Source of the DNA: Paenibacillus maysiensis
GTDB lineage: Bacteria > Bacillota > Bacilli > Paenibacillales > Paenibacillaceae
NCBI RefSeq assembly: GCF_000520815.1
Contig: NZ_ASRY01000265.1
Location: forward strand, 1-64,000
Length of the DNA: 64,000 nucleotides
Direction: 5' to 3'
In this document: piece by piece, positions 54,267 through 64,000 of the stretch
Layout: each line of letters begins with the position of its first letter
How positions within the stretch are numbered: the stretch's first letter is position 1
Translations under genes and position numbers: made by a program
Notes under the pieces: model-generated
What the model was told of the DNA's origin: nothing
Database searches by the model: none
Seen by the model: the letters and a program-made list of their open reading frames with translations, nothing else

Positions 54267-56339
54267 TTACCAGGACTTCGCTTGCCGTTTCAACAAACGA
54301 ATGCCGTTTGCACCAAGCTCGACGACATCACCCGCCGCTTCGCCGGTTTCCATATCCGTGTAGGACCGGCCGTCCAATTCGACGCGCTGCGGCATGCCTC
54401 CGAAATTCTGGATAAACACGAAGTCGGCCGTTCCGTTCGTCCGCGCCTGCGCCGTAACGCCATGAGGAAGCTTTGTATCGATTACCCGCTCCAGGCCGGC
54501 CTCTTCAGTCAATCGGCCATAGAATGCGTCCAGGAAATCGTCCTTGAAGCGGGTCGCCATGTAATAGGCGCGGCCTTTGCCCAGTCGGTTCACCGTCAGT
54601 GCGGGACGGCCTGCATAAAAACTGTCCGTGTAGACGCCAAGCACTTCCGCACCCTCCGTATGGATCAGCTCGCAAAGTTCATGCGATTCAAATGTTCCTG
54701 CCAGCCCGAGCGGATTGTCCGCCGCCAATACGACGCCGTTGCGATCATGGTCGTACAAGCCCTCGATCTCCTCCGCCCAAATGCCAAGCGTGTTGCGTAG
54801 CGGTCCCGGGAAACCCCCGAGGTGGCAAAGATCATGCTCGTCAACGATGCCGGACCAGTACGTCGCGACCAGCGTCCCCCCATTCTTGACGAAAAGTTCT
54901 AGCTTCTTCCCCGTTTCCTCCCGGCACAAATATAGCATGGGCGCGACGATCAACTTGTACGGCGTGAAGTCGTCCTCGGAGCCGATGACGTCGGTTGGCA
55001 CGCCGTGAGACCACAGCGCGCGGTGCTGAGCGTACGCGGTCTCTTCGTAATGGAGACCCATGTTGCGCGGCCCTTGTGCATCCTTGATTGCCCAACGGTT
55101 ATCCCAATCGAACAGGATTGCCGCTTGCGCGGGCGTCGAAGTCCCAACGACCTCGCTCAATCTCGCCAGCGTCTGGCTAAGCTCCGTGACATCGCGGAAG
55201 ACGCGCGTATGCTCGTGACCGACATGGTCCACGACCGCGCCGTGGAATTTCTCGCTGGAGCCGCGGCTTTTGCGCCATTGGAAGTATTGGACGGAATCCG
55301 AGCCGTGCGACACGGCTTGCAACGAAGACAGTTTGTGCATACCCGGCTGCTTTAGCTTGCTGACCGGCTGCCAGTTGGTCAGGCTCGGCGTGCTTTCCAT
55401 CAGCAGGAACGGCCGCCCCTTGATAGAACGAAACAGGTCGTGATAGAACGCGACGAATGCTCCCAGTTTGGCGTTGTCTTGATGCTCATGCCACGTCGGG
55501 TAAGCGTCCCAGGAAATGATGTCGAGCAAATCTCCGAATTTACGGTAGTCCAAACCCTCGAACATATGCATGTTTGTCGTGACCGGCAACGCTGACCCTG
55601 CTTTCCGTATCGCTTCGATCTCGTACCGGCAGAAATCGATCGTTTGGTCCGTCACGAAGCGGCGCCAGTCGAGATTCTGGCCGTGTACTGCGGATTCGCC
55701 GTGCGGAGCAGGGGATTCAATCTGCCCCCAATCAAGGTACGTATGCGCCCAGAACGTCGACCACCACGCATGGTTTAACGCCTCAAGCGTACTGTATTTA
55801 TTTTTCAACCACTCCCGGAAGGCGTCTTGGCAATAGTCGCAATGACAATCGCCGCCGAATTCGTTGGAAATATGCCAGCCTACGACCGCCGGATGGTCGC
55901 CGTAACGCTCCGCCAGCTTCCGGTTGATGATGGAAGTCTTCTCGCGGTAAACCGGTGATGTGTAGCAGTGATTGTGACGCATGCCGTGCAGGTTGCGGAT
56001 GCGATTCGCTTCGACCCGCCGAACCTCAGGATACTTCTCCGACATCCAAGCCGGACGTGCGCCGCTCGGCGTCGCCAGCCAAGCATAAATACCGTTCGCT
56101 TCGAAGCGCTCGAGCATCTGGTCCAGCCAATCGAAGGTAAACGTGCCTTCCGTCGGTTCGAGCGCGGCCCATGCGAATATGCCAATCGACATAACGTTGC
56201 AGCCGGAAAGCTTCATCAGACGGATATCTTCCTCGAGCACCTCCGGATAACGAAGCCATTGATCTGGATTGTAATCGGCGCCGTGCATCATGACGGGGAG
56301 CTTGTCGCTGACGGGCGGAAATACTTGCGTGTTCTTCAT
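54267..56339 (-). CDS. Beta-galactosidase, GH42
   Basis: The product is 690 residues, the standard size, without a signal peptide. It opens with HGADYNPDQWLRYPEVLEED, the family start. The acid/base is Glu160 in GWHISNEFGG, the nucleophile Glu315 in FLLMESTPSLTNWQP. The zinc-type cysteine cluster is complete (Cys125, then Cys165, Cys167 and Cys170 in GDCHCDYCQ). The trimerisation and small C-terminal beta domains follow. It removes galactose from galacto-oligosaccharides produced by the GH53 galactanase and brought in by the ABC importer, the role of GanA in Bacillus. It lies 133 bases after the GH2 gene. The stretch is GC-rich: the line at 54301-54360 has 36 G or C out of 60. Confidence 0.96.
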   Translation of the reverse strand: MKNTQVFPPVSDKLPVMMHGADYNPDQWLRYPEVLEEDIRLMKLSGCNVMSIGIFAWAALEPTEGTFTFDWLDQMLERFEANGIYAWLATPSGARPAWMSEKYPEVRRVEANRIRNLHGMRHNHCYTSPVYREKTSIINRKLAERYGDHPAVVGWHISNEFGGDCHCDYCQDAFREWLKNKYSTLEALNHAWWSTFWAHTYLDWGQIESPAPHGESAVHGQNLDWRRFVTDQTIDFCRYEIEAIRKAGSALPVTTNMHMFEGLDYRKFGDLLDIISWDAYPTWHEHQDNAKLGAFVAFYHDLFRSIKGRPFLLMESTPSLTNWQPVSKLKQPGMHKLSSLQAVSHGSDSVQYFQWRKSRGSSEKFHGAVVDHVGHEHTRVFRDVTELSQTLARLSEVVGTSTPAQAAILFDWDNRWAIKDAQGPRNMGLHYEETAYAQHRALWSHGVPTDVIGSEDDFTPYKLIVAPMLYLCREETGKKLELFVKNGGTLVATYWSGIVDEHDLCHLGGFPGPLRNTLGIWAEEIEGLYDHDRNGVVLAADNPLGLAGTFESHELCELIHTEGAEVLGVYTDSFYAGRPALTVNRLGKGRAYYMATRFKDDFLDAFYGRLTEEAGLERVIDTKLPHGVTAQARTNGTADFVFIQNFGGMPQRVELDGRSYTDMETGEAAGDVVELGANGIRLLKRQAKSW

Positions 56340-56471
56340 AGCGTCTATCTCTCCTCGTGTAATGGTGAATTATGGACAAAATCGGGCATCTACCTACAAA
56401 AATGCAGCTAGATCCTGGAATCGAACGAATCCGTTTGAACTTATCGTATTTGTGCTGCTAGGCTGGCATAG

Positions 56472-59570
<3,099 letters not shown>

Positions 59571-59840
59571 CTATTGATCTACTTGCAGGCAAGCAGTCAA
59601 AGCGATCGGCACGGAGTGAACAGTGGTGAGCCAGCACCACGTCATAAGCCTCTGCCGTCGATACGATTTTATTGTATTCGGTAACTCATCCAGCATGATT
59701 GAAATGCGACAGGATGATATCGACGGAAAACCCAGCGGAAACATCTGATACCCGATCGCGATAGGCGTCAGCGTGTGCATTAGAAGCAGGGTTTCATTCT
59801 CCCTGATATCACTCCAAATCTGTGCAGGTTCATGCTCTCC
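59571..59840 (-). pseudogene. dgoD: D-galactonate dehydratase remnant
   Basis: The region reads as the C-terminal middle of DgoD-type enolase-superfamily proteins, but in two frames: LTPIAIGYQMF and SVDIILSHFNHAG, then a stop, TEYNKIVSTAEAYDVVLAHH in the same frame, and PIALTACLQVD in the next. DgoD proteins have [37 protein letters not shown] and ACLQVD in that order. D-galactonate dehydratase belongs to oxidative galactose breakdown, which fits the galactan locus. The barrel with its metal ligands is incomplete, so it is dead. Confidence 0.7.
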
Positions 59841-59973
59841 CTCTCCTCTCTCCGCTATGTATCCATTATAGGCTAGCGTAATGAGTCTCGAGAATTTAGC
59901 CTAGCAACAATAACCCATACTTTTTCACCGATCTGTCGAACCATGTATTTTCCCTCAGAACAAAAAACAGAAA

Positions 59974-59997
59974 ACCCCGTTATGATTCAACCGGGGT
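59974..59997 (-). terminator. Terminator after the GH53 galactanase gene
   Basis: ACCCCG (59974-59979) pairs with CGGGGT (59992-59997). On the minus strand the stem is followed by TTTCTGTTTTTT. The 160 bases between it and the galactanase stop hold nothing recognisable. Confidence 0.65.
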
Positions 59998-60163
59998 CTC
60001 GCTCACACATGCAGCTATTCAAATCTTGTGCCTCTTGCTCGTAAAAAGTACCTTTCGAATAGTATGAGTCAAAACGAAAGAAACAGTCCCCATTCCAAGG
60101 AATGGGGACACATTTTTCCAATAACTTAATTTCGATGTCTTTAGCTTAGATCCAAAGATCTTG

Positions 60164-61894
60164 TTACTTTACAGCATCGGCTTTCTTAATAAGTTTGAAG
60201 TCGTCAATGTTTCCCCACTGCCCGCCGGGAAATTTTAGATGGGCGCCAATAGTCAGAGTTCCATTTGTAACTACAATATTATCTATTGTTGGATTAGACC
60301 ATTGTCCGGTATTTGTAAAACTCTTCCTCTTACCTCCAGCAAAAATCTCAGATATCTCTTCTTCTCCTCCGCCGTAGACCCAAGCAGATAATTGATAGGT
60401 GCCATTTTTAATCCCTGTGATAGTTTGGGAAACTTTGAATTCTGTGGCTGTTGGTCTCCAATAGTGTAATGCTAATGTGCCGGAGTGTACGTCAATATCT
60501 GTACTAACCGCCTCTGTATCCCCAGTAACCTTCCACGGTTTTAATCCCATCTCAAAGCCAGGATTTTGAATCAAACTTGTGCTTGGCACCACAGTAACTT
60601 CGGAAGAGTCAGTAAAACCCCCATCATATGAAACCACCGATATGGTTGCTGTCCCAACAGCAAGTCCGGAAATAGTCCCATTATAAGGATGTACCTTTAC
60701 GATATCAGGATTTGAGCTCGTAAAAGTAATTCCTTTATAGGTTGCATTAGCAGGATTGATGATAGCATTTAGCTTACTAGTAGCACCTACTTCAATCGTT
60801 TCGGTGTGCTTATCCAGAGCTAAAGATTGCACAGGATACCGATTATTTTCAACAGCACCGTCAATAAATGCATCTAATGCCAATGAGGGCGTACCGTCCG
60901 GGTCCCATGCAGATTTAGGATACCCAAAATAATTCCCCTCAGGTGCCCAATAAAATACACCCGTTCCCAAATCGTTCGGAGCTGCATGTAATTTATTTTG
61001 AACATTTACAAGCATGTTATAAACACTATCAGCATCCTTGGCAACTTCCCCCCCGACTTCAACAATCATGACTTCCTTCCTATATTTTTCTGCGAGTTTA
61101 TTCATGTTTTCAGTTAATTCATTAATTGAGGAAGTAAAAACCGTATCCGGATAATAAGATAAGCCAATGATATCATAATCGCTATCTTTAAGACCGGCTG
61201 CAACCAGACCGGCATAAAACGGTTCAACGCCATTTTCTGCTCCGCTTGCTCTATGGATGATAACCTTAATCCCAGGAAAAACCGCTTTGGCTGCGCTCGA
61301 TCCGGCTTGAATCAGTTGAACGAGGTTGGACGTATTGCTATACTCCCCCAACGGATGCATCATTCCATTATTAATTTCATTCCCGATTTGTACCCACTCT
61401 GGTGTTACGCCTGCTACTTTTAGAGCATTCATCACCTCAGAAGTGTATTCCGATACATGTACTTTTAATTGATCTAAATTATCGTTGGCCCATGCTTTAG
61501 GTGTTATCTGTTTTCCCGGGTCAGCCCAAGTATCACTGTAGTGTAAATCAATCATAACCCTAAATCCGAGGGCGCTTACACGAGATGCTAATGCAACTAC
61601 TTCTTCTGTACTGCAATGACCATTGGAAGGATCATCAGACGGATCAACAAAAGCCCGTATTCTTATGGAATCAATTCCGTGATCCTTTAAAATCTGAAGA
61701 AGATCTTGCTCTTCCCCATTATCATTATAGAATTTATAACCCAGGGCCTCTAATTGTGGCAGCCAGCTGATATCTGCGCCTTTGGCGAACGAGTCAGGGA
61801 TAGATGAAGCGCTTACCTTTATCGGTAAGATAAAGGCTGTCATGGATATAATCATTGCAAACGTAAGAATCATAGCAATTATTCTATTTATCAT
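60164..61894 (-). CDS. ganB: Secreted endo-beta-1,4-galactanase, GH53, with Ig-like and CBM61-like domains
   Basis: From the ATG at 61894 (AAGGAGGTAGTACA before it; the frame to 61948 has no site) the product has 576 residues. A signal peptide ends near VSA-S. The barrel is a standard GH53: KGADISWLPQLEALGYKFY, IRIRAFVDPSDDP, acid/base Glu173 in WVQIGNEINNG and nucleophile Glu279 in MIVEVGGEVAKD. A bacterial Ig-like domain of the Big_2 kind follows (about 380-450; KHTETIEVGATSKLNAIINP), then a C-terminal module starting NPGFEMGLKPWKVTGDTEAV and ending in GGQWGNIDDFKL, similar to the galactan-binding CBM61. It cuts beta-1,4-galactan side chains of pectin outside the cell. A cre-like site stands before it. 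Confidence 0.93.
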   Translation of the reverse strand: MINRIIAMILTFAMIISMTAFILPIKVSASSIPDSFAKGADISWLPQLEALGYKFYNDNGEEQDLLQILKDHGIDSIRIRAFVDPSDDPSNGHCSTEEVVALASRVSALGFRVMIDLHYSDTWADPGKQITPKAWANDNLDQLKVHVSEYTSEVMNALKVAGVTPEWVQIGNEINNGMMHPLGEYSNTSNLVQLIQAGSSAAKAVFPGIKVIIHRASGAENGVEPFYAGLVAAGLKDSDYDIIGLSYYPDTVFTSSINELTENMNKLAEKYRKEVMIVEVGGEVAKDADSVYNMLVNVQNKLHAAPNDLGTGVFYWAPEGNYFGYPKSAWDPDGTPSLALDAFIDGAVENNRYPVQSLALDKHTETIEVGATSKLNAIINPANATYKGITFTSSNPDIVKVHPYNGTISGLAVGTATISVVSYDGGFTDSSEVTVVPSTSLIQNPGFEMGLKPWKVTGDTEAVSTDIDVHSGTLALHYWRPTATEFKVSQTITGIKNGTYQLSAWVYGGGEEEISEIFAGGKRKSFTNTGQWSNPTIDNIVVTNGTLTIGAHLKFPGGQWGNIDDFKLIKKADAVK

Positions 61895-61933
61895 TGTACT
61901 ACCTCCTTGTTTATTTGCATCAACACATCTGTA

Positions 61934-61947
61934 TTGAAGCGCTTTCA
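61934..61947. promoter_or_regulatory. cre-like site before the galactanase gene
   Basis: TTGAAGCGCTTTCA is a near-perfect palindrome with the cre core GAAGCGCTTTC. It lies 40 bases before the ATG. Confidence 0.6.
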
Positions 61948-61959
61948 CAAACCTCTATG

Positions 61960-62183
61960 GATCACATCCCGTTCCACGTCAACTGGATCGTCCGCTTGGG
62001 ATTTCAGAATCCGCCGATTCGGGTAGTTCTAAATTCGCAACCTGATCAACTCACGCGCTCCGCTTTAATCGCAGCATGTCGTCCTGCACCCAGTCCTCGC
62101 AAAACGTACCTCCTGCCGCTTCGATTTCGTCCACAAACGAGATATCGATCCCTTTAAAAATTTGAAAGTTGCCATTGCTGTAC
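61960..62183 (-). pseudogene. Second GH53 gene, N-terminal remnant
   Basis: An ATG near 62183 with a GGCGGG site opens MATFKF, and after a one-base slip the text becomes KGIDISFVDEIEAAGG, then TFCEDWVQDDMLRL, the start of a GH53 barrel. A further piece reads ELIRLRI, a stop codon in place of the expected Trp, and NYPN, like the family segment V-R-L-R-L-W-x-D-P. The frames break at least three times. After about 61960 nothing of the barrel is left. It was probably an intracellular or second galactanase next to the binding-protein gene. Confidence 0.65.
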
Positions 62184-62229
62184 CCGCCTTTCGTTGAAAA
62201 AAGAAAGAGGGAATGACTCCCCCTTTACG

Positions 62230-63759
62230 TTATTTCCCTGCTAAGAAGGCGTCGATCTGGCTTTGCAGTTCCGCCTGCACTTTGTCGATGCCCGCAACTT
62301 TAAGTTGTTTGATCAGCTCGGCTTGACCCTTCTCCAAATCCGGAACCAGGCCGTACTCTAACGGAACGCCGTATCGTAACATCACGTTGCCGATGCTAGC
62401 CATTTCATTCTTTACCTTCTGGTCGTCGAACACGAACGTCTCAAGCGGATAGTGATAAACTTTCTTCTTCCAGTCAACTTCCATATTCGTCGCTTCCTGA
62501 GGGTAGGAAGCATCCGTCCGATTGAGTGCCGAATTCCACCCCCAGTAGGAGAAACCGGTGAAATTCGCTTGGCTCGCGCCCGGTTTAAACTTGTCGTCGC
62601 CGACCGGCTCGTAGTGCTTGCCTGCGATGCCGTACATCGTTAAATCATGAATTTGCTTGTCGTTCTGCAATAGGTCGATCACCATTAGGGAACGCTCTAC
62701 ATGCTTGGTCGTCGCATGAACCGCCATGCCATTCTGCGTCGAGATGGAAGCCGTCTTCTTCTGATTCGGGGTGAGATCGGCGATAGCCATGTCGGCATCA
62801 GGAAGCGCACGACGAGCCTCGGCCAAATCGAAGCCCACAGATCCGAGATTGCGTTTGTACGATGCGGCCTTGCCAGCCTTCATTTCCTGCCAAACGTCGT
62901 TCTTGCTGTTGACAACGTTCTTGGACCAACCACCGTTATCGGCCAAGTCTTTATAATAAAGGAGCAACTTTTTGAATTCCGGCGTATCATAAACGTTAAA
63001 AACTTTGCCTGTTGCATCGTCGAGCTTATAAGCGAACGGGATGTTCGGATCTACGAGTTTCCATTCGTTATACTGCTCGAGCAGCACATTATCCAGCTCG
63101 TTCCATTTATACCCGCCGCCCGCCGCTGCGGCGAAGCCGCTCATCCCTTTTTCGTTCTTCGAAATCGTCTTCGCGTAGGCGGCAAACGTCTCGGGACTGG
63201 TGACTGGCTCAAGATTGTACTTCTTGCGTAAGTCCTCACGAATTAGCAGAACTTTGTCCATAATTTCTTGGTTGTTGTTCGGCACCATGTACAGCTTGCC
63301 CTTAATCTTCGCCTGGTCCCAAGAGAGCTTCGGCATCGCTTTCCATGTCATAGGTGCATTGGATTTCAGCAGTTCGTCGGTCAGTTCGTAGAAGCCACCA
63401 TTCAGCGCCTGATTGGAATAAAATGCCCAGTTCGCCGTGAACACCAAGTCGAAATCATCTTTCGCTGCGAACCTGAGTGGATATTTCTGCGACCAATCGG
63501 ACCAGTCGAGGAATTCGACATCGACTGTCGTGTTGATCTTCTTCTTCAGCAGTTTGTTCACCTCACCGAACACTTCGTCGTAATCCGCCGGCTTGGCGCC
63601 CAGCAGCAGCATTTTCAGTTTAACCGTGCCGTCGTTCGCGCCGTCTGTACCGTTCCCGTCCCCCGAATTTCCGTTGTTACCACCGCATGCGCTAAGTAGC
63701 GTACTAAGCAACAGCACGATGACAAGAAGCAACATGGCATTCCTCTTCTTTTGTTTCAT
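62230..63759 (-). CDS. ABC oligosaccharide-binding lipoprotein of the galactan locus
   Basis: From the ATG at 63759 (AGGGGGAG upstream; the frame to 63792 has no site) the product has 509 residues. The signal peptide ends in the lipobox LLSACGG, then a glycine/asparagine-rich linker. VKLKMLLLGAKPADYDEVFG begins the mature part, with the same style as the binding protein at 41.5 kb, and WNSALNRTDASYPQEATNME near the end. It is a large Lpl-type binding protein, here for products of galactanase. The permease gene upstream is cut by the right edge. A GC-rich gene, unlike the adjacent galactanase. Confidence 0.94.
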   Translation of the reverse strand: MKQKKRNAMLLLVIVLLLSTLLSACGGNNGNSGDGNGTDGANDGTVKLKMLLLGAKPADYDEVFGEVNKLLKKKINTTVDVEFLDWSDWSQKYPLRFAAKDDFDLVFTANWAFYSNQALNGGFYELTDELLKSNAPMTWKAMPKLSWDQAKIKGKLYMVPNNNQEIMDKVLLIREDLRKKYNLEPVTSPETFAAYAKTISKNEKGMSGFAAAAGGGYKWNELDNVLLEQYNEWKLVDPNIPFAYKLDDATGKVFNVYDTPEFKKLLLYYKDLADNGGWSKNVVNSKNDVWQEMKAGKAASYKRNLGSVGFDLAEARRALPDADMAIADLTPNQKKTASISTQNGMAVHATTKHVERSLMVIDLLQNDKQIHDLTMYGIAGKHYEPVGDDKFKPGASQANFTGFSYWGWNSALNRTDASYPQEATNMEVDWKKKVYHYPLETFVFDDQKVKNEMASIGNVMLRYGVPLEYGLVPDLEKGQAELIKQLKVAGIDKVQAELQSQIDAFLAGK

Positions 63760-63835
63760 GATCCATACTCCCCCTAATTCAGATAATGGCATTGATGTGA
63801 ACGGACATGCTATTGATAACCAAGTTGCCCTGAGA

Positions 63836-64000
63836 TCATCCTTTCACTGAACCAACAGTCAAGCCTTTGACGAAAAAACGCTGAATGAACGGGTACGCGA
63901 TTAGGATGGGTCCTGTCGCTACAATGGTCATCGCCATCTTCAAGCTTTCGGTCGGGATACTTAAATTGACGACTGCCCCCGATTCCATCATCGCCTTGCG
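63836..64000 (-). CDS. ABC sugar permease, LplC type, C-terminal part (cut by edge)
   Basis: The last 54 residues and stop codon are visible. They read SIPTESLKMAMTIVATGPIL and IAYPFIQRFFVKGLTVGSVKG in part, the usual end of MalG-class permeases, and nearly the same as the end of the permease at 43.1 kb. The gene continues beyond the window. It precedes the binding-protein gene by 76 bases and belongs to the same importer. Confidence 0.93.
   Translation of the reverse strand, partial: RKAMMESGAVVNLSIPTESLKMAMTIVATGPILIAYPFIQRFFVKGLTVGSVKG

Noticed and set aside
54255-54800. Open frame of 181 codons on the plus strand over the GH42 end
   Set aside because: High GC content of the GH42 gene makes long antisense frames likely; the residues look like shadow translation and the real gene is certain.
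62701-63231. Open frame of 176 codons on the plus strand over the binding-protein gene
   Set aside because: A shadow of the GC-rich binding-protein gene; no motif and no ribosome-binding site.

Overview
The window looks like a carbohydrate-foraging region of a Paenibacillus-type member of the Bacillota. This rests on the Gram-positive style ribosome-binding sites (GGAGG runs), the YesM/YesN-type two-component pair, Lpl-type ABC permeases with lipoprotein binding proteins and no ATPase gene, many AraC regulators, an S-layer-homology remnant and cre-like catabolite sites. The genus is an inference. Almost every intact gene serves the uptake or breakdown of plant or other acidic polysaccharides. 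No RNA gene, CRISPR array or phage region was seen.

Left part (0-22 kb). An SLH fragment runs off the left edge. Next come a secreted PL1 pectate lyase, a ROK-like remnant, an OmpR/histidine kinase pair and a membrane-anchored GH53-like protein. Two separate rhamnosidase units follow: AraC - MFS - GH78 (10.5-5.6 kb) and GH3 - GH78 - GPH symporter (17.2-10.7 kb), the latter divergent from an AraC gene. Then a second, secreted GH53-like protein and an SDR oxidoreductase divergent from a TetR gene. The second GH78, the GH3 and the SDR share a small helical module of about 60-75 residues, which is the most unusual feature I found.

Middle (22.4-26.8 kb) is a decaying, partly GC-rich stretch: a binding-protein remnant fused to a foreign N-terminus, an AraC pseudogene with an in-frame stop and a frameshift, a broken lyase-like gene and an AraC C-terminal stub. 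Only an alpha/beta hydrolase is intact.

From 26.8 to 49.2 kb the genes on the minus strand form a locus for an acidic polysaccharide: MFS - esterase - GH88 unsaturated glucuronyl hydrolase - (broken isomerase), then two permeases - binding protein - sensor kinase - AraC-type response regulator - second binding protein - a 1404-residue secreted protein - an intracellular heparinase II/III-like protein - GH43. An AraC gene and a second MFS paralogue (49.6-51.9 kb) flank it and share a 19-bp promoter motif. A likely scheme is extracellular cleavage by the secreted protein, import, then intracellular lyase, GH88 and GH43 action.

Right part (52-64 kb). A discoidin-like cytoplasmic protein, an IS5-type remnant and a CBM6 remnant precede a galactan locus: permease (cut by the edge) - binding protein - GH53 remnant - secreted GH53 galactanase with CBM61-like domain - D-galactonate dehydratase remnant - GH2 - GH42. 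This fits secreted beta-1,4-galactan cleavage, import and intracellular galactosidase action. Base composition changes sharply between blocks, which suggests a mosaic built by repeated insertion and deletion.
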